Of a DNA stretch of 64,000 bases, positions 39,750 to 50,656 are shown piece after piece. Numbering within the stretch: the first letter of the stretch is position 1; each line of letters begins with the position of its first letter. This DNA is from Luscinia megarhynchos (lineage: Eukaryota; Chordata; Aves; Passeriformes; Turdidae), in NCBI GenBank assembly GCA_034336665.1, contig CM067568.1:40776770-40840769 (forward strand), read 5' to 3'. Both the position numbers and the translations under genes were made by a program. Under the pieces are notes generated by a model, which had not been told where the DNA came from, ran no database searches, and worked only from the letters and a program-made list of their open reading frames with translations.

Positions 39750-40985
39750 CCACATCTGCTAGAGAATTACAGAGCAGTCAGCCTGACACCAGTTTCTGGG
39801 AAGATTACTAAGCTAATTTTCCTAGAAGCTACCTGCAAGCACACAAAGGATGAAAACTTAATTTGGAATAGCCCACGTATATTTGCTCCGGGCTAATTAT
39901 GCTTAGCCAAACTCATTGCCCTCTGCAGTGACAGTTGGCTCTGTGGCTAACATGTGCAGGAGATGTTTATTTTCACTTCTACAAAGGCTTTGATACAGTC
40001 TGCTGCAGTATCCCTATATACCAATCTTTGAGGTATGGGGTGGGTGGGTGGGAAGCTGGCTTGACTTGCTGGTTGAAAGGGCTATACTCAGTGGCACGAA
40101 GTTCAGCAAGCAGTTTATGACTAGTGATGCCCCTCAGGGGCTGATGCTGATGCCAGTATTGTTTAATGCATGTGCTGATGACCTAGGTGATGAAACCAAG
40201 TGTGGTCCCAGCAAGTTTGCTAATTACCAAACTGGGACAGCCAGGGATGAGCAGCAATTTGGGGGGACCTCAACAGGTTGGAAAAATGGGGTCATAATGA
40301 TGAATCTTATGAAATTTGAGAAAAGAAAACATGAAGTCATCTATGATGGAGGATTCCTGTGCAAGAGATGCAACAGGGTGTGTTCCAACAGAATGGAAGA
40401 GAGCAGCTTTGTAGAAAAGGTGTTTAACTATTTGACTTGGAGTCAGCAGTGTGTCCTTGTTTTGGAAAGCCGATTATAGTGATCAGCCTTAGCAAGAATG
40501 CAGGCAGCTGGCTGAGGGAATGCTTTCCTAGCCTGTAGTCAGTTTTGAGACTACAAATGGAGTACTGCATTCAAGTTTGGGCTTCACATGACAGAAGGCC
40601 GCAAAGTAAAAGTGGTAAAAGTGCTGGAAAATATGAGAGAACATGGTTTGTTGAACCCTAAGGGGAGAGAGGGAGGAAAAATTGTGGTTGTCTTTAATTA
40701 CCAGACTAGGAGTTTATAGATAAGACTCATCTTGGAGATCCACAGAAATAGCATGAGAAACAACAGGCACAAGATAGAATACAGAAAATTGTAACTTAGA
40801 AAGTAGGACATTAAAACACTGGAACTGGTTGCCAGTGAAGCTGCTGAATGTTCTTTCTTTGAGACATTCAAAACTGAACTGAAGTAGTTCTTAAGTAACC
40901 TTCTCTCACAGACCTTGCTTTGAGTTGGAGGAGAGGGGAAACTAAATGATCTCTATATGTTCCTTCCAATTATCCAATTATCCAG
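39750..40985 (+). pseudogene. CR1 LINE remnant: dead reverse transcriptase plus 3' tail
   Basis: Translated pieces in shifting frames follow the order of CR1 ORF2. They are ENYRAVSLTPVSGKI (about 39760-39810), DVYFHFYKGFDTVCCSI (about 39962-40012), TSDAPQGLMLMPVLFNACADDL (from about 40120), SKFANYQTG and LMKFEKRKHEVIYDGG. The CR1 catalytic motifs are destroyed: the first Asp (YLDF in the family) reads YFHF, and the FADD box reads FANY. Stops and frameshifts separate the blocks. The 3' untranslated part continues with GGAGTACTGCATTCAAG, CACTGGAACTGGTTGCC and a tail CTTCCAATTATCC near 40965-40983. It cannot encode an active enzyme, and its divergence indicates great age. Confidence 0.9.
40037..40052 (+). 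other. Canonical G-quadruplex motif with single-base loops
   Basis: The motif is GGGGTGGGTGGGTGGG. Four G-tracts separated by single T loops give the most stable class of parallel quadruplex in DNA and RNA. It lies on the NRXN3 sense strand, inside the CR1 remnant. Confidence 0.9.
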
Positions 40986-43850
40986 TGGTTCTTTATTTGA
41001 GATGAGAAGGTCCACATGTTCCATGTTTTCTGTGGGAGTATAGACCCAATGGAACATTGCTACCAGTTCAACTCCATGCAAGGTGCTGGATTGGAAATAA
41101 CTTTTTATCCATATTTTACTGGTTTTATATTGCATTTGGAAGGAGGCTTAAAAAAGACCAAACATGAATGATCAAAAGTTTGAATGACTAGGATTTATCA
41201 AAATGTTGTCCTTCTGTCTCACCTGCCAAAGAAGTCAGGAAGTAAGTTATTATGTGCTACTTGCATGTTTCACTAGCTGTCACCTGTGGAGCTCTGCAGG
41301 ATGCGAGTGCTGCAGTTTGAGGAAGAATGACTGACCCTTAACAGAGGGCTTAAGAGACATTCCAAGCCTGGAGATGAAAGGATGAGGAACAAATCCTCTG
41401 TATTATTGAAGCGTGTGAAAGGCATGAAAGAGCTAGAGGTAAATCAATAGTTTGTATTTACAGCATGGGAGAGAAAGAAAAGATAGACTGGGATTTATTT
41501 TTCCAGGTTATTTGAGAAAGACTTTTTTTTTCTCCCCCTTTAGGGAGAACAGAAATCAACTTTATATAGAATATTATGTCTTTGGCACCCCTGAAAGATG
41601 TACCTGAAAGAAACTCTTTGCTATGTTGTCTCCCAAATAAATGATGAAGTAATTAAATGCTTTGTTGGGGATGAAGCTTGCAATTCACAATAAAGTGTAC
41701 AGACAGAAACAAAAATACTGAGGTTTAATGCTTAGAGATAGGGATTAATGCACATTTGAAATATCAGTGTAGAAAGTATTTATCAATTTTAATCAAGATT
41801 TCTCAGTGGGAGAAGAGGTTAAGGGGATATGCTTTTTTTGCTATTTCTTCAGCCTTCTTAATTTAACTTATCTTTCTAGAACTTCTTAACAATACCCATT
41901 AAATAACTATATGGTTCACTCACTGTTCTAGGAAGCCCCTTCTACATGCCTAGCTAGGTGCTTGGTAGCACTTGCCACTAGTCTACCTTAACATTGTGTG
42001 GTGCTGTGGTGCATTATTCTCTAATATAATGATTGATTAATTTCAAAGGGTTTTTTTAAGAACAGGACATTTCAGGGCATATAAGATCAAATACTTGTAT
42101 AGAGGTGCAAAAGTGTGGCATTAAAGCATAATTTAAAATGGGTAAAAAAAGATAATATCCTTCTCTGCAATGATATTATAGATATTTGTAATATTCATAG
42201 AAACTTATTGCTTTTCTGCCTGAAGTCACCTTAAGCTTTCAAAATGAAGTGTAGGGAAATCACTGCTGTCATTAGATAGATTTGATCAGCCCACAGTCCT
42301 TTCATTATCCTCACTTGTGTGACACATGCTATTGCTTTGTGCAGCTGAAGGCTACAGGCTCAGGGCCTCTTAGGTGATGATGTATTTCAGCCAAGATTCT
42401 AATGGCTGAATTTCTCAGAATACAATAGTGATGAAAAAAAACTTTTAGAGAGTGGCTGAATATCAACTCACAAAACTTACAGGTAGTCTCTGCCAGAGGC
42501 AAGAAGTGTTGCATTAGCTAAACTGCCTCATGCAATACACGTCTAATGCTGATGTGTTCATCATGGCAGTGGGAATTTCTTGGACTCTAAGTCTTCTGAG
42601 ATTGTGGTACTCTGTGCCTGTATCACCCTGCTCTTCTGGATAAGGTCCAGGTGCTCCTTTGCCACTGAATCTCATGGCAGGAGCTGTGCTATGTGTAACT
42701 GTGAGATAGAGACACTCTAGGCTGGTGTGAAAATTGTCATGCTGACGTGCTCTCTAGTGAAATGATAAGAAGGGACTGTGGTGGATGGCTTTGGAGGCTA
42801 AACTTCACCTTTTGCCATGAAGGAAGGTAGCCAGGCATGGGAGATTACATGTCTCCCTTGAGTGACATTACATTTGTAATGTAATACAATGGGATAGCAG
42901 AGGATGCTGGGAAGGAACTGATACTAAAGACAAAGCAAACTGGCTGAGGGGAATGAAGTCCCAGGTCAAGGTGAGCAACTCATTCAGAGCCATTCTGCTT
43001 TTTCTCTCCCCTGCTGACTTTCTTCAGATACAGTTGTTCTTGAATGATCACAATCAGTATATCAAAATAAACGCTTTAGAGAGTAAGGTAAAAGGAGTTG
43101 CTGGCAAGACTGTAAATCCTCTCATGGAACAAATGATAACTCAGCTCAAGAGCCCTTTTGTCCTGGGAGTGTGGGAAGGTTATAAATTCTCTGGAAGTAT
43201 CTGTCAGTCGGAATTGCTCTGCATTCATCATGCCAGCCCTCTGCATCATTCATGAATGTCATAAGACGCTAAAGAATTGGCACTTCATGGTGAGAATGAT
43301 TAAACAACCATTACACTTGTCTTTTACTCTGGCATGGTACTTTTAACAGATTGCCTCTACAAAGTTCACTTATGTCCATCTCTCCTAGTGGTGGATGTCC
43401 TTTCATGGTGGCAGGAAGAGGTAATGGCAAGAAAAGCTGCATATCATTTACAGACTAGTTTCTATGCCCTATTACTAGCTCGAGGTGCTTTTGTTTTTAC
43501 ATTCCCACTTTGTGACCTTGGGGAAGGTAAGAGTGCCTTGGGAATGGTGAGCTTCCATAAAGGCATTTCTGCTCATCATTGACCTTCCAGTACTTGTGAG
43601 GGATAATGTCATATTTAAGGCAAGATCATAAAGCTCAGAACTCTGAATTTTTTTCCTTGATAGTGCCCCATTTATTCATAAAATACTAGGCTATGTCTAC
43701 AATAACAACCAGCATGAGAGTTGGTTTTAGAATGAAATTTAGTACCAGGGACCTGAGATCTGTACTGCAGGCTTTTTCCTTCTGAAGTGTTACTTTGGAC
43801 TAGCTCTAGTCTGTTTCTATAGACTAGTATATTCTTAACAGCCGGATTGC

Positions 43851-43885
43851 ATCTTCCAGTTTAGTTTTAAACTAAACTGGAAGAT
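43851..43885. repeat. Near-perfect 35-bp palindrome (17-bp arms, 1-base centre)
   Basis: The left arm ATCTTCCAGTTTAGTTT is followed by one T and then by its exact reverse complement. There is no mismatch in 17 pairs and effectively no loop. Adjacent bases do not pair, so the symmetry ends sharply. I do not recognise it as the end of a known transposon. Confidence 0.97.
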
Positions 43886-44371
43886 TTTAAGGAGACAAGC
43901 TTGTGTGCTTTGAGACTGCACTGATGACAACCAAAACATGGCTAGTGGTGATAGATCAAGAAGTTTATTTCAAAAGAATGCTGTTAAGATGCTAATAGGC
44001 AGCAAAAAGTTAGATACCTGAAAACTTGCTTCTTTTTCCAAGCTCTATTGCTAATTTAGCATATTAGATTTGGTTAAACTCTTACTTTCTGAGGCTCTAA
44101 TGAATACCCAGTAGCTGATACTTCTGGCACAACACTTTTTAGCTGTCAAGACTGAAAATTTGGGTTTGGTCTCTTGCAGTGAGGACAGTAAATTTAAACT
44201 GTATTTTCAGGTTTGATATCTATGATTAAGGAAATGTGAGCAGGTAAGTGAGGAAGAGTAAAGGATTGCCTACAGTTAGAACAAGCAAAACCTTGTAGCT
44301 CAGACTGGTCATGCAAGATGTTATGCTACTTAACCTGAAGTGACTAAATTAAGTTGAGAGAATAGAAATTG

Positions 44372-44580
44372 TCTTTGTAATTTTAGTTTTGTTTTTTCTT
44401 TGATTTTGGTGTGGGTTGTTGGGGGTTTTTGGGTTTTTTGAGTTTTTTTGGTGATTTTTTTTTTTTTTAATTTGGTTTTTTTGGGGGGGAAGAATTTTTT
44501 TGATTGGTTGGTTTTCATTGTTTTGGGTTTTTGTTTGCTTGGACTTTTTGTTTTGTTTTTGTCTTTTTGTGAGGGTTAAT
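44372..44580 (+). repeat. G/T-rich low-complexity tract
   Basis: About 200 bases consist almost only of T and G, including GGGTTGTTGGGGGTTTTTGGG and a T14-class run near 44457-44468. The complement is a C/A-rich tract like that at 28312-28402. Confidence 0.85.
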
Positions 44581-45599
44581 TTCTTTTAATGGAATAAATA
44601 AAATATAGCTAAAGATAAACACTAGAAAGAGATTTTCTACAGCAGTATTGACTGGGCTGAGGTCAGTATAATACATTTTGGCCTTCATCCATCCTGAGCG
44701 CTATCTTGGCCAACTTGTTACCATTCAGATTCTGTAGAACTGTACTGAGCTAACATTCCTGTTCTTCTTCCAAGCCCCAAGTGAGCTATGAATCCTGCTG
44801 TGCTTCTCCTTCCTAATAGCAGACTGTGTTCAGCTCCTCTGACATGCTGCCTTCTGGGCTTCTTGAAGGACATCCTCTCTGTGCGCTCTTTTTATCAGGA
44901 AATACAAGAAATAAGAAATTGCATCCTGATGCTGCCTCCTCTTTGGGAGCAGAATGCAACTAAGAAATGGTTCCATCTACCTTTACTAAATTTTGTCACA
45001 GTTTCATGTAATGAATTGATGGAGTCTCTACATAGGTAGTGGATAACTTGACCCTAGTAAACATTTCCTGCTGTTCTGCAAGGGTCACAACCTCCCAGGC
45101 ACTTTTACATAGAACATTTGCATATTTCAGTTGTGTTTGTAGTTTCTTTTGTCTCTTCTTCTGGTGCATAGTGATTTTAAGTCTTTTGTTTTCTATTTTG
45201 TTGTCAGTAGTGTGGATAGGTTGGATTTTGGTACTTTTTTGCAAAATGTTTTTCATACTCTGTAATGTGTAGGGAAAAAAAGGAAAATAAAGACCTGGAG
45301 GAATTGTCCTTGTGGACTTTTTCTAGATTGATAAGTGTCATCTAGCTGCATAAAGCTGTGAGGGCTAAATTTGATGGCACAATAGGTTCTCTTTACTGAA
45401 AGAAATTACTTAAGGATTGAGGATGGTGGTATGATATAAGTCTGCAAGCAAAGTTGACACTGAGAGGATAGATATAGGGACAGATTACTGTGCCTTACAG
45501 AATGAGAGCTAGGGAGCATGTAATCTATTTAGCAAGAGCAAGTATGGAAAAGATGATTCTTCACACAGAAAAGGTGATCCTTTTTCACTCAGACTGAAA

Positions 45600-46182
45600 G
45601 TGACACCAGGAGATCTTTAGTTCAAACCCCTGCTTGGAGCAAGGTCATCTGTGAGGTCAGATCAGGTTGGTTGGGGTTTTATGTAGTCATATCTTGAAAA
45701 CTTCCACACACAGAGACTAAAATCTCCTTGGGCAACCTGTCTGCATGTTTTCCTTGTGAGAAGAAAGCTCTTTCCTTGCTGCAGAGTCGGGTTCTCTCAC
45801 TTTGAAGTATGGCAGTTGCATCCTGTTCTTCAGCTGTGCACCACTGTCAAGAGTCACCTTTGGCTTTTCCATAACCTCCTTGCAGGTGCTGTGAGACTGC
45901 CCTTAGGTCCCCTTGAAGCTGTGTCATCTCCAAGCTGATAAAGCCCCAATCTGCTGGCATTTCCTCACAAGACAGGCACTCATCCACCCAGCTGCCTTTG
46001 TGGCACTTCACTGAGCACGCTCCAGATCCAAAATCAGATGCGTTATTCTAGATGCAGTTTAGCAACCACTGTGTAAAGGGGAATAATCACTTCATCTACT
46101 AACAGCCTCAAGTCCTGTTGATAGAGTGCAAGATGCTGTAGGCTGCCTGTGCTGGTAAGGGCCCACAGCTGGCTAATGTTTA
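45600..46182 (-). mobile_element. CR1 LINE 3' portion (about 580 bp)
   Basis: In this orientation the sequence runs like an inverted CR1 3' end. It contains TTCAAACCCCTGCTTGGAGC, CTCCTTGGGCAACCTGTC, CCAAGCTGATAAAGCCCC, CATTTCCTCACAAG, CAGCTGCCTTTGTGGCAC, CACTGAGCACGCTCCAG, TATTCTAGATGCAG, GGGGAATAATCACTTC, CCTGTTGATAGAGTGCAAG and GATGCTGTAGGCTGCC. It covers the end of the reverse-transcriptase region and the 3' untranslated part. No open frame of family length remains. Confidence 0.88.
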
Positions 46183-49100
46183 ACGTGCTACATCAATGGC
46201 AGATTTGTGTGAGTCATTGCAAAGGGTTTGTGAGACATGGTGAATGCAAAACTTTTAAATGTATTCAAAGAGAGACTGGATAAGTACTTGAAAAATAGAT
46301 CTCTTTGGGATTACTCTGTAAACAAACCACGTGAGGCTGAGTTAATTGATGAAAAGACATGTGGTCTGAGTGCATACTTAAAGGAAATAGGCTTGTTTTA
46401 CTCTTAGTTTTCCCTGGGTATACACTTAGGATCAATGCTGAAAACATGACAGTGATCCTTGTCTGACCAATCATGTTGTTATAATGGAAATTAACATATT
46501 ACTGAAATATTTTTTTTATGTTTAAGCAGGTGTGCCTATGGTCATCTTGCATCTTTTTTAGTCGAGAGCTAATCCCTAAATTCCTTCTGAGATGATAAAC
46601 ATCCCCAACAGCCCCCATGACAAATTCATATTTGGAAAAATCTTCCTGGTATCCCAGATTTAAAGAAATCCATATTTCAAGCATTAATTATATTGGACCT
46701 TGTAGTTCTAGGAACACTCCCTTGCTCTCCTTCTTTTCCTCGTCCAATCTTTTTAATGCAGTGTAACTAATAAGAAGTAACGTACTGTCTGATCCAATTG
46801 TTGGCTGATGCACACATACTGGGAGGAAAGTGACTTGTATTAATTTGCTGTCATTAAAAAAGACAAACACAGAAAGCAGGCGTGATCTGAATTGCTGCTT
46901 CTGTTTTCTGTTAGTCTTGCAGCTTTTATAGCTCCTCCTCCTTTTGCTTCTTCATATTTTGAAGTGAGAAAGGAATTTCAGTTTCATATCAAACAATGCT
47001 TGCATCTTGAGATGAATATGGTGTTCAATTTCAGTCTCAGAGGGTTTGTCAAGGGAAGAGTGAGAGTCCTGAAAGGAAGAAGAGCTAGTTCATGAGGACT
47101 CTAAGCACAGAAGCTTGCTTTTCTTTTTCTTTTTTTTTTTTTTTCATTTTTTTGAGGATTACACTGGAAGCTCTGCATTTTCCAGGGATTTAAATTTTCT
47201 TTATTCTTAGGCAATTTAAAGCTCTTGATAAATAAAAGGATGTTTCAGCAGTTGTATCATAGAAACTATTAGGTCTGTCTTTCTTTCTCCCAGGAAGGAC
47301 CCTGTGATGGAATGGTCAGATGAGCCAGATGGTAATGGTGATTAGATCCTCTGTAACCTTTTTAACCCCCATCTCCTTTTTTATAATCAAGCAGGTGTTT
47401 GTATCGATAGACCTTTTAAACTCGGGTGTGGTCATCTCTAGGCAATATAGATGTTTCAGCACACCTAGAATTGACCTAGTGGAAGTGATTTCAAGTAAGG
47501 AAGAATCAGCTAAATTATCCATGCTCTTTGGAAGTGTATTGCAAAGCTAGCTGAAAACTTCACCTATTTTCATAATTATTGTTGTTAATGCATATGGACA
47601 CTGTTTCCTTTCTTTGACTGTCCTCAAAATATTCTTTTGTCATTCTTTCACTCTTTTTACTCCTAAGAAATTAATTTAATGGAAATTTGGAGCTGTGCAG
47701 CATGTGTGTAGTCTATTTGATATGGCCAGAATGAGTTAAGTATTAAAAACAATTGTCAGAAGCTTCATTTTTTACTCAGCCAATGTGCATCCTTTTGGCA
47801 GCATACAGGTTTCAACTGATGTTTTATTCTTTTCCTTGTGATGTCATAAACTTTTGGAGAGTAATAAATAGACAGATGTAATTTGAAAGTTGTGGTTCTC
47901 TTTTCTGGTTTGTGCAGTATGTATTGTTTGCTCCCTCTTAGAGCTGGTGGTCAAAGCATGGATTGTTTTTTGTCAAGTGTAGCAAGCTTAAATAAATAAG
48001 ATGCTGAACTACCTGGCCAAGTAAAGACCTGAGGAGCTACATCTACAGTTGTTTCTCTGACTGGAAACAGAGTGGTCAAATATGGAGTCTACCTTAAGCT
48101 GCAAACATATGACCTAGAACTTTAATTTTGAGGACACTGATCGAATAAGTCTGATCAGATTTCTGTAAAACTTTCAATCTATATTGTTAGAATTTTCTAC
48201 TAGAAATTGATCTTAGCAGCTCTTCCTTTTTGCTTTGTTAATCTCCACTTGCAAGGGCAGAATAGCTCTCTATATGTCATGCTTTTTGGAACTGCTTTTT
48301 TATCATATGACCAAATTCTGATGCTTCCTGCAGCAGAAAATTTTGTCTCCTTTCTTAGTTTCTGCAGATGTATGCCTGATCTCTTCTTGCTTGCTTTCAT
48401 TTCAGTATTCTAACCTGCATTCCTTTTACATGCCTTTTCTGGTGATGGAAATAGTAAATAAACTGCCTAGTCCAGGTACAGTAAGATAAGGGTCACCATC
48501 ACTTTTTCTTTATGTAAACTTAGAAAAAGTCCTACTTTTTCTTTTTGAGATTTGGCAAGATTTTTTTAATTTCTGTATAAACTATCAGGTCTCCATTATT
48601 TAGTTATCAGAGGCCTGATGATTAAAGGGCTGCTAATTACAGGTGTTACCAAGGTTTCCTTCCTGATATGAAATGGCTCTTGATTTGCTCGTGTAACCTG
48701 TGGTCATGCACAATGTGTTACTGATTTCATTCTTTGACAACATTGCTTTTTGAAAATTACCTAAATTTCAGTTTCCTGCCAAGAAAGAAGAACAAAATAC
48801 CATCATCCTTAATTTTCCTGTAGTTGAACTGATAACTTTTTGTTAAATTGCAGAAAGTTATGATTACTAATAAACTTGTTAGGACCAGCATATGAAACAG
48901 CCTAAGAGGTTAAGAGTTTAAAGCTGAATTAGGAGCCTGAGTCTAAAATTATCCTTTCTCAAACTGAAATAATGTATGTGCGCAGTTCCAGAATGCCAGA
49001 ATGTGCTCTTTTGGTAATTCATAATTATGACTGAAATTTCCTATGTAACCCTGATTTGGGACACATTTGTCTGAATTTACTGAGGGCATGTTCTGTTGGA

Positions 49101-50432
49101 TGTGCACAGGCCTGGAAGGGAAGAAAAAAACATGATTCATTTTCACTCTGTCATTGAGTCAGCTGTTAACAAATAATTTCATTCCTCTGTGGCTGAGTTT
49201 TTGATGTCTGTTTTGGTAATGTGTTCTGAGATGTGTAGAGGAAGCCTCTTTAGCAAGGGAGAAGTATATCAACTATTTCTACTAATGTGCAGCATTTATT
49301 TGGAATTAAGGTCATAGAGAGCTTTAGTGAAACCTCAGTTTTGTAGGCAGGTGTAGAAGTTGCTGTTACATGATCCTACCTGTTTCTGTATCTATCTACT
49401 TTTACTCTGTACAGGGTTGTGTGATACTTGTTGCTGGTTGATATGGTGCAAGAAAACCCCAAAACCTTCAGTTCTAGTTTCACCCAGTAATTGCCTGTAC
49501 TTTCTATATATGTTTTAACCTTGTTGCAGTAACAGAAGCTGGTTATTTTTGCTTACTATGCTGCCATCATTGTAACAGTGCTCAGAAAAATGAGGTGCAG
49601 TAAGAGGCTGAAACATGGAGGTGTGTTGTTACTGGCCTGCCTGTAGATTTGGACAGGAGAGGAATTTTAGATATACTTTTCCAAAAGCTCAGGGACTGAT
49701 TTTATAACTGCTGAGTTATAAAATCTTGCTTCTAACTCAGACTGTTGAGTGCAAGTCAGAATGTGAACTCGAGATGCTTTCGCTTCTCAGCTTGCTCATC
49801 TGCAACAATAATTCCTCACTTGCATTGCTGCATTCCTCAGCTCAGATGGCCCTCATGAATGTGGGAGGACAGTCTTCAGCATGGGAGAGGTTTGGTGTTG
49901 TCCTTAAAAACAAGGGCAAGCAACAAATTCCCAGGCTCAGTGGTGACAAGACAAATGGTGCTGGAAATATGTGGACAAGATATCAAAAAATCTCATAAAG
50001 TCTTGAGAAAAGTATAGTCTCCTACTGTGTGTGAATAGTCTTTAGCTGGAGGCAAGTCCAACCTCAAGAAGAAATGCTAAAAATTTCCTTTGAATCTCCT
50101 TATAAGATTGAATCCCATGCTTTTGAAACAGGAGTGGCTTGTGGTTTTTCCTTCTGAATGGCAGTGGTTTATCCAGCCATGTCTGGCTTATTAGCACTAC
50201 TGAAGTCATTCATTCTTGGTAAACTGTCTTGATTATTTTTCATAAGCTCTTCACTTATCTTTGTCTTAAATGCTGCTTGTATTTATTGAGGAAATAATGA
50301 TGTACTTCATCAGGCCTGGCCAGCAGGACCAGGACCATTGATTTCACCCCTGTAACTAATGAAAGTATGTGCTTCCTTAAGTTGGTCCTCTTGGAAGTCA
50401 TAGTATTACCACCAGTCTTGGCAAATAAGTAA
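46183..50432. other. NRXN3 upstream intron, segment 8 (immediately before the exon): no second exon seen
   Basis: AT-rich intron. It contains a T-rich run at about 47119-47155 and a 12-bp-stem hairpin at 49698-49725. The beta-neurexin first exon, which should be GC-rich and end in a Gly-His-Ala type junction with a donor, was looked for here and further upstream and not found. Confidence 0.6.
49698..49725 (+). other. Perfect hairpin, 12-bp stem with GCTG tetraloop
   Basis: GATTTTATAACT, then GCTG, then AGTTATAAAATC, which is the exact reverse complement of the first arm. It lies 741 nt upstream of the NRXN3 exon on the sense strand, so the pre-mRNA can fold it. It is not followed by a T-run and is too short for a microRNA precursor. 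Confidence 0.95.
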
Positions 50433-50466
50433 CTAATACATTTTTCTTTGCCTTTGTATCTTGCAG
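50433..50466 (+). promoter_or_regulatory. NRXN3: 3' splice site of the NRXN3 exon (branch point, pyrimidine tract, AG)
   Basis: A CTAAT branch-point match has its branch adenosine at 50436, 30 nt before the last intron base. It is followed by a T-rich pyrimidine tract and the acceptor TTGCAG ending at 50466. This decides the exon start: the reading frame also continues upstream, but the homologous residues begin with the split Ala codon exactly at the AG. Confidence 0.9.
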
Positions 50467-50648
50467 CTGGTGCCACGTATATATTTGGGAAGAGTGGAGG
50501 TCTCATCCTGTACACCTGGCCAGCCAACGACAGACCGAGCACGAGGACAGACCGTCTTGCCGTGGGCTTCAGCACCACAGTGAAGGATGGCATTCTTGTC
50601 CGCATCGACAGCGCCCCTGGGCTTGGTGACTTTCTGCAGCTGCACATA
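50467..50648 (+). CDS. NRXN3: Neurexin-3 internal exon: start of the LNS6 (laminin G-like) domain, shared by alpha and beta forms
   Basis: This exon encodes 60 full codons plus the last two bases of a split Ala codon (phase 2 in, phase 0 out). The product is the first strands of the sixth LNS domain of neurexin-3, a presynaptic single-pass adhesion receptor. LNS6 is the part of neurexins that binds neuroligins, LRRTMs and cerebellins across the synapse. Signatures seen are [10 protein letters not shown] near residue 3, NDRPSTR at residues 21-27, [18 protein letters not shown] at 31-48 and [10 protein letters not shown] at 52-61. The wording [20 protein letters not shown] matches NRXN3 as I recall it, rather than NRXN1 (VQKEAVLVRVDSSSGLGDY) or NRXN2 (HQRSAVLVRVDSASGLGDY). 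Residues equivalent to the neuroligin-interface positions of neurexin-1beta (Asn103, Pro106, Ser107, Thr108, Arg109, Leu135) and its calcium ligand Asp137 are all retained. The exon is GC- and CpG-richer than its flanks. The frame is open and splice sites are intact, so it looks functional. Only this exon of the gene lies in the window. Confidence 0.96.
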
Positions 50649-50656
50649 GTGAGTAC
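50649..50656 (+). promoter_or_regulatory. NRXN3: 5' splice site of the NRXN3 exon
   Basis: The donor is GTGAGTAC directly after the codons CAC ATA (His-Ile), which close the exon in phase 0. This is a strong donor. The next neurexin-3 residue (Glu in the family) must come from a downstream exon outside the window. Confidence 0.92.

Larger units (their letters stand above)
40986..45599. other. NRXN3 upstream intron, segment 7: no gene seen
   Basis: AT-rich intron with a 35-bp palindrome (43851-43885) and a G/T-rich low-complexity tract (44372-44580), both listed separately. No exon is recognised. Confidence 0.6.

Noticed and set aside
46250..46330. Words like ATTCAAAGAGAGACTGG and ATAAGTACTTG that recall reptile LINE 3' ends
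   Set aside because: The match is too short and partial to support a separate element; it may belong to the neighbouring CR1 or be chance.
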